The notes under the pieces: generated by a model
What the model saw: only the letters and a program-made list of their open reading frames with translations
Database searches by the model: none
Told to the model about the DNA's origin: nothing
Shown here: positions 10,447 to 18,642 of the stretch, one piece after another
Position numbering within the stretch: position 1 is the stretch's first letter
How the letters are laid out: each line of letters opens with the position of its first letter
Assembly: GCF_900110185.1 (NCBI RefSeq)
Contig: NZ_FOCT01000005.1
Location: 197,076-261,075, forward strand
Length of the DNA: 64,000 nucleotides
From: Nitrosospira multiformis
GTDB lineage: Bacteria; Pseudomonadota; Gammaproteobacteria; Burkholderiales; Nitrosomonadaceae
Reading direction: 5' to 3'
Program-made: the position numbers and the translations under genes

Positions 10447-11655
10447 CTAGAACCGGTAGGAGCCGAGGATGGAAAACAGATTCCAATGCGGCGACAGGTC
10501 TCCCGAATTGGGATTATCAAGAGTCGAAAGCCAGCCTGTTCCATTCACGCGGTGATACTCGGCGCGCAACATGAACTCAGGCGTGACGTTCCAACGCAGC
10601 CCTACGGTAATGTCTTTAGCAAACCGTCGATGCGGAGCGCCGCCTGTAGCCGCTGCCCATTTTTTTCCGCTGCGGTCATCGCTGTCCGTATACAGTACAT
10701 CGTAACGAGCGAGCGCTTCCCATTCTGGCGTGATTCGATAGACTCCCTGAAGGTAATAGCTTTCGCCAAAGAAATCCTGATTGAGGGCCGCCACGCCAAA
10801 ATTTTTATATTCAAAATGGCGGAGCGCGTATTCCGAAGTGAAACTCCAGCGTTCTGCGTTATATTGCGCGGAGAAAATGAGAGGTGTAAAGCGAATTGAG
10901 CCCGCGCCAAGCCGATCGCCGCTTGCGGGGTCATAATCTATGTTCAAATCCGTTCCGCTGAATGCAAAACGAAGTCGGCCCTCATCGAGTTCGTAGCTTA
11001 TACGGCCAATATAGGAGATGTCTGGAGCAAGATGGCCTGCCCCCCCCCGGCCCAACAGCGCTACCTCTGCTTCAGCACCTCTGACTAATGGACGTACCGG
11101 TCCACCCTGGAAAGATAGGACACCGTGATCGAAACGGTATTCACCGTATAAATGTACCCCGTCCGCAGCAATTGCAACTTTGCGTACGCGATCAAAATAG
11201 ATTGATTGAGGTAAAAGTATGCTGGGCCGTGTGAAGGGAACATCGCGGGTGTCATTATAAAAGCCGAGCGGATTCTTCATCCTGCCCAGGCGTATTCCTA
11301 TCTTGCTGTTTTCTTCCGATAGAAACGCATAGTCAATGAATCCGTAATCGAGCCGGATGTTGCCCGGACTCCCCCTTCCCGCAGTGCGGGAAATCATCTG
11401 AGCCGAAAACTGGAGGTTGGGCTTGGGCCTCATGGAAGCATTCAGTCCCAGTTCCCTGAAGTCAAAACTTCCGCTATCGGAACTGCTTTTCCCGAAAACG
11501 TTATTGTTGTCCGTGCTCTTGAGCCAACCCTGGCTGGCAAAGCCGTGAATTTGCAGATTGTTTGGGAGGTTCTGAGGAATTGGCAGTTTTTGTGCGTAAG
11601 CAACATAACTCGAAAGGACGGCAGACACCACGACGAGCCGGATAACCTCTCGCAT
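10447..11655 (-). CDS. Outer-membrane porin-like beta-barrel protein
   Basis: From ATG 11655 the 402-residue product begins with a clean signal peptide (MREVIR, then a hydrophobic stretch ending in AYA before Gln). The rest is alternating polar/aromatic strands ending in the outer-membrane signature SILGSYRF with a C-terminal Phe. An upstream start at 11706 would spoil the signal peptide and overlap the previous gene. It lies 19 bases after the binding-protein gene and two bases before the sensor gene, so the three are probably one transcript. A run of nine G (coding strand) sits inside the ORF near residue 203. Ligand unknown; a phosphate or anion role is only suggested by the neighbour. Confidence 0.82.
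   Translation of the reverse strand: MREVIRLVVVSAVLSSYVAYAQKLPIPQNLPNNLQIHGFASQGWLKSTDNNNVFGKSSSDSGSFDFRELGLNASMRPKPNLQFSAQMISRTAGRGSPGNIRLDYGFIDYAFLSEENSKIGIRLGRMKNPLGFYNDTRDVPFTRPSILLPQSIYFDRVRKVAIAADGVHLYGEYRFDHGVLSFQGGPVRPLVRGAEAEVALLGRGGAGHLAPDISYIGRISYELDEGRLRFAFSGTDLNIDYDPASGDRLGAGSIRFTPLIFSAQYNAERWSFTSEYALRHFEYKNFGVAALNQDFFGESYYLQGVYRITPEWEALARYDVLYTDSDDRSGKKWAAATGGAPHRRFAKDITVGLRWNVTPEFMLRAEYHRVNGTGWLSTLDNPNSGDLSPHWNLFSILGSYRF
11040..11048. repeat. Nine-base C/G homopolymer inside the porin gene
   Basis: Nine consecutive C on the plus strand (nine G in coding sense) encode part of an Arg-Gly-Gly-Ala turn. Gain or loss of one base would shift the porin frame. Confidence 0.95.
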
Positions 11656-11674
11656 CAAACAGCGGCGAATGTGG

Positions 11675-12151
11675 TTACTTGACGTGTAGAACATTGACGC
11701 TGCCATCCATTCTGGATCGAGTTAAATAGCCAATTGCTCCGGGTGTGCTACCGACTTTTGCAAGCATTTCCTCTGGAGAAGCGACTGTTTCCGGCGCCTG
11801 TCCCGTACCCGAGAACACCAGCCGGTCCCATGCTGCCCGGAGTTGATATGGAAAAACATTCAGTTTTTCCTTGGAGAACGTAATGTGCAGAGGGGCCTCA
11901 TCTGGAAGCACGAACACATGAATGGGACTGCCGTCCGACCATGTATGCAGGCGCATACCGAAGATGGCGCGCAAAGCGTTTTTGGAAAGGGTTTTTTCGC
12001 TGACGCCGGAGTTAGTCACGATTTCATAGGGCTCGACTGCCCACGTTTTACCCGCCACGAATAAAAGGCCGAGTAGCAGGCATATAGCCGAAATCAGATG
12101 ACTGATTTTTATTTTAATTATCACAAGTTTTTTTATCTGCCCCGTAGACAT
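11675..12151 (-). CDS. Periplasmic phosphate-binding (PstS/PBP-like) domain protein
   Basis: A 158-residue secreted protein. A long basic N-region (KKLVIIKIK) leads into a hydrophobic helix and a cleavage site near KTWA/VEP. The mature part contains NALRAIFGMRLHTWSDGSPIHVF-type sequence and a closing STPGAIGYLTRS motif, the pattern of small PstS-like substrate-binding domains. At about 120 mature residues it is half a normal PstS, and no ABC permease is nearby. Its place ahead of a porin and a Cache-GGDEF-EAL sensor suggests ligand capture for signalling rather than import; that is inference. Confidence 0.78.
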   Translation of the reverse strand: MSTGQIKKLVIIKIKISHLISAICLLLGLLFVAGKTWAVEPYEIVTNSGVSEKTLSKNALRAIFGMRLHTWSDGSPIHVFVLPDEAPLHITFSKEKLNVFPYQLRAAWDRLVFSGTGQAPETVASPEEMLAKVGSTPGAIGYLTRSRMDGSVNVLHVK

Positions 12152-12280
12152 TACCTTGCGTGCGTCACGGGGAGCGCTCAGGACAGCTTGAGTCGTTGGG
12201 AAGTTCGAATGAAAAATGGGGATATCACAATTCCGAGGAAGTCCCGCTTTATCGTGAGCGTGATTCGGGCGTCAACCGCT

Positions 12281-13066
12281 TTAAATATTGACAAGAGCAG
12301 AGGGATGAGGTGTCGAGGCAATCTCATCCCTCTGAGGCTTTGGGATGACCCTGCCGTAATCAGTAACCAGCTCCCAGATATCTTTATGTTTTTTATTCAT
12401 CCTATCCAGCATGTGGGTGAGGTTGGAATAATAGGGGCCTCGTTGACCATAGTACTCGGTAAGCGGGCCAATGGAATCGTGCTGTAACCCGTAGAGGCTT
12501 AACAATCTGTTCAGCGCGGGATCCATGATCGAAATCCAGTGAGTAATGTCATGAGCAGCGGATGCCCGTATGAGCCCAACGGCAAGAGCCAGTATCGGGT
12601 GAGGGAAACGTCGCCGTATTTTTATTTCGCTTTCTTCAACAGCCACTCCTTCTTCACTTCTCTCATGGTCTTCCTTGCGACGACAAAGCGCTCGGACAAT
12701 ATGAAGGCGTGATATTTCCCCTATGTTCTGCCGGGAGATTTTACCGAGGTCGACAGGATCGGAATTGAGCGTCATGTATCGCTCAGTCGGAAACGGTTTT
12801 TCGGGGTCGAGCGGATCTGGTAGGATCAGGCGAGCTGTTCCAACAATGGCACCAGAAGGACAGTGACGCAGAAGTATATGAGATGAGTGGCGGTCATAAT
12901 CATCGCTTTCCATTTTCTCTGGATAGCGCGATGCTGGAAAACCTGGAGCACGTTGTTCGACACATAACACCTGATAGCGAACCCGGAATGCGTCACGCAA
13001 CAATTCCGGGGTATCGACATCGATAACTTCGAAATATTCGTTAAAGGCGGCCACGATGTCGTTCAT
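12281..13066 (-). CDS. PEP-CTERM/exosortase system-associated acyltransferase
   Basis: The 261-residue protein matches the acyl-homoserine-lactone-synthase-like family found with exosortase systems: N-terminal AFRVRYQVLCVEQ, then a YDRHSSHILLRH segment, GTARLIL, and EISRLHIVR. Family knowledge suggests an N-acyl amino acid synthase or acyltransferase of unknown substrate; no exosortase or PEP-CTERM protein is in this window. It is cytosolic with no membrane helix. Its stop is about 130 bases upstream of the binding-protein gene, so it could lead that transcript or stand alone. Confidence 0.82.
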   Translation of the reverse strand: MNDIVAAFNEYFEVIDVDTPELLRDAFRVRYQVLCVEQRAPGFPASRYPEKMESDDYDRHSSHILLRHCPSGAIVGTARLILPDPLDPEKPFPTERYMTLNSDPVDLGKISRQNIGEISRLHIVRALCRRKEDHERSEEGVAVEESEIKIRRRFPHPILALAVGLIRASAAHDITHWISIMDPALNRLLSLYGLQHDSIGPLTEYYGQRGPYYSNLTHMLDRMNKKHKDIWELVTDYGRVIPKPQRDEIASTPHPSALVNI

Positions 13067-13733
13067 CTGGATGAGCTCAAGTGACTGTAATTCAAGTCGG
13101 AAGAATTTAAAATTGCCTCCGGAGGGGGTAATTCAAGCGGCGTACGAGCAGGTATTCTCGTCGGAATATCCTTGTTTTCCTGGTCCAATCCCGTTGTTTT
13201 CGCCTTATTGGATCTCTTGCCAGAGTTCGTAACCAACGATAACAGGCAGCTGGAATATATTTACTAATCATGATAGAGACACAAGCTGGATTTTCTTGAA
13301 CACAAGTCTTTAACGGCGAGAATCGGATTCACTTTACCAACCAGCTTACCCCATCAGCTTATCAAGCATGCTTTCCTGCCCCTTCCGATGGCGGATGAAC
13401 ACATCGCCTTCTGGATTCGCCAAAGCGTAGTCCATGCGCAGCAAGACAACCTATTGCGGTAGTCGGAGCCGCAGTTTCTTTTGGGACACGAGCACGTTAT
13501 GAGACAACAGATCCCGGGGCGTGAATAGCTGTAAAATTTTACAGCTAGCTATTCCTTGGAATCTTCCGGCTAAAATCACCGCAGAGCCTGAGTGTAACGA
13601 AAGGAAAAAATAGATAGCAGGGGTAATTCCGGGAGTGTGCTGCGCTGTCCTGCTATACTGAGAAAAGCAGCACTCCTTGTGCCTTTTGGGCCGGTACAGT
13701 TAGTACAGGTGGAATCAGCGGAAATGTTTTGAT
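13067..13733. other. Intergenic stretch between the acyltransferase and tRNA-Leu
   Basis: About 670 bases without a convincing gene. On the minus strand a 29-codon ORF (13346-13435, MDYALANPEG ... LDKLMG) is preceded in frame by a stop and has a protein-like composition; it may be the end of a decayed gene, but I do not recognise it. The only other structure is the palindrome at 13523-13554. Confidence 0.4.
13523..13554. repeat. Perfect palindrome in gene-free DNA
   Basis: Bases 13527-13546 form a perfect 20-bp palindrome centred on AAAATTTT. GAATAGCT at 13523-13530 is also complementary to AGCTATTC at 13547-13554, so two alternative hairpins are possible. No T run follows, so a simple terminator is unlikely. 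Confidence 0.6.
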
Positions 13734-13820
13734 TGGTGCCCAGAAGAGGACTCGAACCTCCACAGTGTTGCCACCGCTAGGACCTGAACCTAGTGCGTCT
13801 ACCAATTCCGCCATCTGGGC
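13734..13820 (-). tRNA. tRNA-Leu (anticodon CAG)
   Basis: The minus strand gives an 87-base tRNA with acceptor GCCCAGA pairing with TCTGGGC, a D-arm, anticodon arm CTAGG-TTCAGGT-CCTAG reading CAG, a long class-II variable arm, a GGTTCGAGTCC T-arm and an encoded CCA. It decodes CUG. Confidence 0.96.
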
Positions 13821-13876
13821 AATGAGCGAATCTGTCCAACGATGGGACAGAGGCGCAATTCTATAGGAAATCAGCT

Positions 13877-16084
13877 TTGACAATCAAGAAGAAACAAAAG
13901 CTCCGCAAGCTTGACCCTTATCTTGAACGGGAAAAAGAGCGTTATGGGCATGCGCTGCCCAGCCGGGAATTCATACTCCGGATACTCGAAGAGCAAGGCG
14001 TTCCGGTACCCGAGGAAGCATTGCAGAACCTGCTCGGAATCACCGAAGAAGAAGACGAAATCTTCAGTCGCCGTCTTTCTGCCATGTTGCGCGAAGGCCA
14101 GATCATGCGCAATCGGAAGGGCGATATCTGCATGGTGGAGAAGCTCGATCTCATCAAAGGCAAGATTCAGGGTCACCCGGATGGATTTGGTTTCCTGGTG
14201 CCTGAGGACGGCAGTCCTGATCTGTTTCTGAGTGCGAAGGAAATGCATAAGGCGATGCATGGTGATCGCGTAATGGTGCGTGAAATCGGGGTTGACCGAC
14301 GAGGCCGCCGGGAAGGGACTATCGTAGAGGTGCTGGAACGTGCGGTGACGCAGCTAGTGGGACGATTGCATGCGGATTATGGAATTCTCTACGTGGAGGC
14401 GGAGAACAGACGTATCAGCCAGGATATTCTGGTACCCAAGGAAGAATCGATGAATGCAAAACCGGGCCAGGTCGTTATGGTGGAGATCCTCCAGCAGCCA
14501 AGCAAACATGCGCAGCCGATCGGTCGCATCAAGGAGATTCTGGGCGAGTACACGGCCCCCGGAATGGAGATTGAAATTGCGCTTCGCAAACACGACTTGC
14601 CTTACCGGTTCCCACAGGACGTAGAAAAGCTTTCAGAACGTCTTCCATCCAAGGTGTTAAAAAAAGACTTGGTCAAGAGGGAAGACGTGCGTCATCTCCC
14701 GTTGGTGACAATAGATGGCGAAACCGCGCGGGATTTCGACGACGCCGTATATTGCGAACGTGATGGAAAGGATTACAAGCTTTATGTCGCCATCGCCGAC
14801 GTCAGCCATTATGTAAAGCCGGGCGACGCTCTCGATCAGGAGGCATATAATCGTGGGAATTCTGTCTATTTTCCACGACGCGTCATCCCCATGCTGCCGG
14901 AAGCGCTATCGAATGGGCTCTGTTCTCTCAACCCGGAGGTAGATCGTTTATCTATGGTGTGTGAAATAAGTCTGGATTTTGCAGGCGACTTCAAAGGCTA
15001 TCGTTTTTATCCCGCAGTCATGTTTTCTCACGCCCGGCTTACCTATACAAAAGTGGCGGCCATGCTGGAGAATCCCAAGGGAGAGGAAGCGAAGCAATAT
15101 AAGGATCTCTTGCCGCACATCCAGTTGCTCTACAAATTATTCAAGGTATTGCTGAAAGCGCGAAACCTGCGTGGAGCGATTGATTTTGAAACGATCGAAA
15201 CGCGCATGATCTTCAACGATGAGGGCAAAATCGAGCGCATCCTGCCGATACAACGCAACGACGCGCATCGCATCATCGAAGAATGCATGCTCGCCGCTAA
15301 TGTATGTGCCTCCGATTTTCTACAGAAACACAAGCAGGCGACTCTCTATCGCGTCCACGAAGGTCCGACACCGGAAAAACTGGCCGCTCTGCGTGATTTT
15401 CTCAAGGAATTCGGTGTTCAGTTAGGTGGAGGGGATAACCCCAAGGCGAAAGATTATGCTCGTACGTTATCTACAATAAAGGATAGGCCCGATGCGCAGC
15501 TGTTGCAGACCGTGATGCTTCGATCCTTGCGCCAGGCAGTGTACAGTCCGGACAACGTCGGCCATTTCGGCCTGGCATATGAATCCTATACGCACTTTAC
15601 ATCCCCCATCAGGCGTTATCCGGATCTGCTGGTACATCGGGCCATCAAGGCTGTCCTGAGCAAAGCAGCATATTCTCCCGGCAACTGGTACGAACTGGGC
15701 GAGCATTGTTCACAGACGGAGCGCCGGGCAGACGAGGCTACGCGCGATGTCGAAACGTGGCTCAAGTGCTATTACATGCAGGACAGAATCGGAGAATACT
15801 TTGAGGGAGTTGTCAGTGGTGTCGCCGGTTTTGGTCTTTTTGTGGCTCTGGACGGAATTTATGTCGAGGGACTCGTGCATGTTTCAGAGCTGCCCAGCGA
15901 TTATTTCCATTTTGACGCAGTCAGGCACATGTTGCTGGGGGAGCGCACGGGGAAGCGCTATCGACTGGGTGATCGGCTCAGAGTCAGGCTGGTTCGAGTC
16001 GATCTGGAATCCAGCAAGATAGATTTTGTGCTCGCCGAAAACGCCCCGAATGCGGGGAAAATAAAAACCGGGGCAGCGAGTTGA
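13877..16084 (+). CDS. rnr: Ribonuclease R (RNB-family 3'-5' exoribonuclease)
   Basis: A 735-residue processive exoribonuclease for structured RNA, mRNA turnover and rRNA quality control. The start is a TTG at 13877 with AGGAAA upstream; no in-frame ATG gives the full N-terminus. Order: winged-helix/cold-shock region with GKIQGHPDGFGFLV near residue 95, then the RNB catalytic domain with TARDFDDAVY near 283-292 (the Asp cluster that binds magnesium), YFPRRVIPMLPE, then an S1 domain (VVSGVAGFGLFVAL) near 645-720. The Lys-rich C-terminal tail of E. coli RNase R is nearly absent. The next gene, rlmB, follows after 59 bases, a common pairing. Confidence 0.96.
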   Translation: MTIKKKQKLRKLDPYLEREKERYGHALPSREFILRILEEQGVPVPEEALQNLLGITEEEDEIFSRRLSAMLREGQIMRNRKGDICMVEKLDLIKGKIQGHPDGFGFLVPEDGSPDLFLSAKEMHKAMHGDRVMVREIGVDRRGRREGTIVEVLERAVTQLVGRLHADYGILYVEAENRRISQDILVPKEESMNAKPGQVVMVEILQQPSKHAQPIGRIKEILGEYTAPGMEIEIALRKHDLPYRFPQDVEKLSERLPSKVLKKDLVKREDVRHLPLVTIDGETARDFDDAVYCERDGKDYKLYVAIADVSHYVKPGDALDQEAYNRGNSVYFPRRVIPMLPEALSNGLCSLNPEVDRLSMVCEISLDFAGDFKGYRFYPAVMFSHARLTYTKVAAMLENPKGEEAKQYKDLLPHIQLLYKLFKVLLKARNLRGAIDFETIETRMIFNDEGKIERILPIQRNDAHRIIEECMLAANVCASDFLQKHKQATLYRVHEGPTPEKLAALRDFLKEFGVQLGGGDNPKAKDYARTLSTIKDRPDAQLLQTVMLRSLRQAVYSPDNVGHFGLAYESYTHFTSPIRRYPDLLVHRAIKAVLSKAAYSPGNWYELGEHCSQTERRADEATRDVETWLKCYYMQDRIGEYFEGVVSGVAGFGLFVALDGIYVEGLVHVSELPSDYFHFDAVRHMLLGERTGKRYRLGDRLRVRLVRVDLESSKIDFVLAENAPNAGKIKTGAAS

Positions 16085-16143
16085 TTTCCGGGGTGAGTGT
16101 CCGCCTCCCGTTTATCATTTTTTGCAATTACTCATTACTATAG

Positions 16144-16893
16144 ATGTCAGGCTCGCGTTTTATATTCGGTTTCCATGCGATTACCAGCCGGCTGCGCCAG
16201 AATGCGGCCAGCGTCCGGGAGATTTTCCTCGATGCGGAGCGAAGAGATCAACGTGCCCGCGATCTGGCGACGTTGGCGGAAACCCAGGGCATACGGTTGA
16301 TTGCATGCGACAATGCGAGGCTCATGGCTTTGGCGGGCAGTGCCCGGCACCAGGGCGTAGTCGCGCGTATCGACTCCGCCCGTGCGTATGTGGATATCGA
16401 CGATGTGCTCGATACCCTCACTGAGCCCGCGCTGCTTCTGGTGCTGGATGGTATTCAGGATCCTCATAACCTCGGTGCCTGCCTGCGTGTTGCAGATGCT
16501 TTTGGTGTTCATGCTGTGATTGCGCCGAAAGACCGCGCTGTGGGCCTCACCGCTGCAGTGCACAAGGTGGCAAGCGGGGCGGCAGATAACGTTCCCTATA
16601 TTTCCGTGACGAATCTCACTCGCACCCTGCGCGGGTTGAAGCAGCGGGGGGTAACGATTCTGGGAACGGCTGCCGATGCCGATACTCAGCTTGGCGTCCT
16701 CGAGCTTGATGGACCCATCGCATGGGTACTGGGTTCGGAAGAGAAAGGAATGCGGCGGCTGACGCGGGAAAACTGCGATCAGCTGGTTTCGATTCCCATG
16801 CTGGGCAGTGTGGAAAGCCTCAACGTTTCCGTGAGCGCGGGCATTTGCCTGTTTGAAACGTACCGCCAGAGATATGCCCCCAGGGCCGGTTAA
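16144..16893 (+). CDS. rlmB: 23S rRNA (guanosine-2251-2'-O)-methyltransferase
   Basis: A 249-residue SPOUT-class enzyme that methylates the ribose of G2251 in the P-loop of 23S rRNA using SAM. The N-terminal substrate-binding domain starts [12 protein letters not shown] and is followed by the three SpoU motifs: [15 protein letters not shown] (about 101-115), [13 protein letters not shown] (about 198-210) and [19 protein letters not shown] (about 217-235). It lies in the rnr-rlmB pair. Its stop codon falls inside the left arm of a long inverted repeat. Confidence 0.96.
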   Translation: MSGSRFIFGFHAITSRLRQNAASVREIFLDAERRDQRARDLATLAETQGIRLIACDNARLMALAGSARHQGVVARIDSARAYVDIDDVLDTLTEPALLLVLDGIQDPHNLGACLRVADAFGVHAVIAPKDRAVGLTAAVHKVASGAADNVPYISVTNLTRTLRGLKQRGVTILGTAADADTQLGVLELDGPIAWVLGSEEKGMRRLTRENCDQLVSIPMLGSVESLNVSVSAGICLFETYRQRYAPRAG

Positions 16894-16959
16894 CACTTGT
16901 TTCGCGCCCTGCCCCCACGCTTTTCATCGCAGCACGCGGACCGCGAAACAAGTGTTAAC
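16889..16959. repeat. 18-bp perfect inverted repeat over the rlmB stop codon
   Basis: Bases 16889-16906 are exactly complementary to 16942-16959, with a 35-base loop. The left arm contains the rlmB TAA. No T run follows the right arm, so this is not a standard terminator; it may stabilise the mRNA 3' end or act with Rho. Confidence 0.8.
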
Positions 16960-16984
16960 TGCCCTCCTATAACCCCGATTAAAA

Positions 16985-17013
16985 TTGATATTTTCCAGCG
17001 GGTTGAGTATAGT
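16985..17013 (+). promoter_or_regulatory. Sigma70 promoter of the rpsF operon
   Basis: TTGATA (16985-16990) and TATAGT (17008-17013) are separated by exactly 17 bp. Transcription would start near 17020, giving a leader of about 65 bases before rpsF, long enough for S6:S18-type autoregulation, though I cannot confirm such a structure. Confidence 0.65.
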
Positions 17014-17085
17014 ACCGGCCTCTTGAAACATTCGACCTTGCCTCACCGTGCCCGCATCGGGAGGCTTTACCCATAAGGAGACTGC

Positions 17086-17463
17086 ATGCGACATTACGAA
17101 ATTATATTCATTGTTCATCCCGATCAAAGCGAGCAGGTATCCGCAATGATCGAGCGGTATCGCAGCATCGTAACCGCCAGAAACGGGCAGGTGCATCGCC
17201 TGGAAGATTGGGGACGGCGCCAGCTCGCGTACCTGATCCAGAAGGTTCACAAGGCACATTATGTACTCATGAACATTGAATGTGATCAGGAAGCGCTGGA
17301 CGAGCTGGAGCACGCATTCAAATTCAATGACGCCATATTGCGCCACCTTACCATCAAAATGGATGGGGCGATTACCGCACCGTCACCCATGATGCGCGAA
17401 GAGAAGGCCAAATCCGCTCCGCAGCCCGCAGAGGAAGCCAAGGAAACGACGCTTGCAACCTAG
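17086..17463 (+). CDS. rpsF: Small ribosomal subunit protein bS6
   Basis: The 125-residue protein binds 16S rRNA next to S18 in the 30S platform. The start is [18 protein letters not shown], typical of S6, and [19 protein letters not shown] is the conserved RNA-facing core. The C-terminal tail after residue 100 is Ala/Glu/Lys-rich and disordered, as in other S6 proteins. AAGGAG precedes the ATG by a normal distance. It heads the rpsF-priB-rpsR-rplI operon. Confidence 0.97.
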   Translation: MRHYEIIFIVHPDQSEQVSAMIERYRSIVTARNGQVHRLEDWGRRQLAYLIQKVHKAHYVLMNIECDQEALDELEHAFKFNDAILRHLTIKMDGAITAPSPMMREEKAKSAPQPAEEAKETTLAT

Positions 17464-17475
17464 GCTGCCAAGTCA

Positions 17476-17772
17476 TTGGATTGCAATCGGACTGAAATTT
17501 GCGGAACGGTTACGGAAATCGGTAGCTTGCGTTATAGCCCGGCCGGAGTGGCAGTAGTCGAACTCAAGATCAGACATGTTTCCCGCCAGGTCGAGGCAGG
17601 AAAGCCAAGGCAGGTGGAGTGTGAAGTTTCTGCCGTAGCCTTGGCGCAGATGGCCGAGATTGTTGCAGGCCTGACTCCAGGGGCGACAGTAAAGCTTGCC
17701 GGGTTTCTTGCAAGAAAAAGCCGCATGAGTTTGCAGTTGGCGCTGCATGTAAACCGGATCGATCCCATCTAA
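17476..17772 (+). CDS. priB: Primosomal replication protein N (PriB)
   Basis: A 98-residue single OB-fold protein that binds ssDNA and bridges PriA to DnaT or helicase at restarting forks. The start is a TTG at 17476, 12 bases after the rpsF stop; there is no in-frame ATG near the N-terminus. The pattern [25 protein letters not shown] and the SSB-like [10 protein letters not shown] with a final LHVNRIDPI match PriB. The position between rpsF and rpsR is the family's standard location, which supports the call despite low similarity. Confidence 0.9.
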
Positions 17773-17803
17773 ATGGATCTTTATTTACAGACAGGAAAAA
17801 ATT

Positions 17804-18088
17804 ATGGCTCGTTTTATTTCTAAACGTAAGGATGGCAAGGACAAGGATAAGGACAAAAAAGCCAACCGCCCTTTATTCAAACGCAGGAAATTCTGCCGTT
17901 TTACTGCGGAAGGCATCAAAACAGTCGATTACAAGGACATCGAATTATTGAAGGATTTCATCAACGAGAACGGCAAGATCATTCCGGCGCGCATAACGGG
18001 GACGAAGTCCAGGTATCAGCGTCAACTGAGTACTGCCGTGGAGCGCGCCCGCTTTCTGGCATTGCTTCCTTATACTGATTTGCACTGA
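17804..18088 (+). CDS. rpsR: Small ribosomal subunit protein bS18
   Basis: A 94-residue partner of S6 on the 30S platform. The conserved core [19 protein letters not shown] and [26 protein letters not shown] is complete. The N-terminus carries an extra, highly charged stretch ([11 protein letters not shown]) of about 15-20 residues compared with E. coli S18; betaproteobacterial S18 proteins often have basic extensions here. It is third in the S6-PriB-S18-L9 operon. Confidence 0.97.
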
Positions 18089-18099
18089 GGAGAGTTGAT

Positions 18100-18555
18100 A
18101 TGCAGATCATACTGATGGAGAAAGTTGTCAACCTGGGTCAACTGGGCGATGTTGTAAAAGTTAAAAACGGTTACGCACGGAATTTCCTTATCCCGCAGGG
18201 CAAGGCAAAGCGCGCCACCCAGGCGGCCGTTGCCGAGTTCGAGGCAAAGCGTGCAGAACTGGAGAAAACCCAGGCGGATATCCTGGCAGCGGCACAGGCT
18301 CGTGCTGCCAAGCTGGAAGGATTAATGCTGCAGGTCACTCAAAAGGCAGGTGTGGACGGTAAGCTGTTCGGTTCAGTTACCAATGCGGATATCGAGGATG
18401 CGCTAAAGGCCCAGGGTTTTGAAGTTGAAAGATCCATGATACGCATGCCTCAGGGCTCATTGAAGCAGGTGGGTGATCACCCGGTAACGGTCGTGCTGCA
18501 TACCGATGTGGCTGCGCATATCGTCGTATCTGTTCTGGGTGAATCGGTCTCCTGA
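18100..18555 (+). CDS. rplI: Large ribosomal subunit protein bL9
   Basis: A 151-residue two-domain protein. The N-terminal domain [19 protein letters not shown] and [14 protein letters not shown] binds 23S rRNA. A long exposed helix ([18 protein letters not shown]) connects to the C-terminal domain with [12 protein letters not shown]. It helps keep the reading frame and tRNA spacing between ribosomes. GAGGAG lies before the ATG, 11 bases after the rpsR stop. A terminator hairpin follows. Confidence 0.97.
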   Translation: MQIILMEKVVNLGQLGDVVKVKNGYARNFLIPQGKAKRATQAAVAEFEAKRAELEKTQADILAAAQARAAKLEGLMLQVTQKAGVDGKLFGSVTNADIEDALKAQGFEVERSMIRMPQGSLKQVGDHPVTVVLHTDVAAHIVVSVLGESVS

Positions 18556-18578
18556 AAGGGTTCTGTTTTTTCATTTTC

Positions 18579-18606
18579 AAAAGGGGCTGGCAACAGCCCT
18601 TTTTGA
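18579..18606 (+). terminator. Terminator of the rpsF operon
   Basis: AAGGGGCTG, a short GCAA loop and CAGCCCTTTTT form a stem of about nine pairs ending in a T run. It separates the ribosomal-protein operon from dnaB, which starts 37 bases later. Confidence 0.8.
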
Positions 18607-18642
18607 TTTCTGGCTCATTGCAACCAGTGTTAAAATCCAGAC

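Noticed and set aside
13653-13883. A 76-residue minus-strand ORF
   Set aside because: It is the tRNA-Leu gene read as protein; AQMAELVDALGSGPSG is a classic mistranslation of that tRNA.
16147-16896. A 249-residue antisense ORF exactly covering rlmB
   Set aside because: A striking mirror length, but no domain, and the sense frame is an intact SpoU enzyme. Codon bias explains the open antisense frame.
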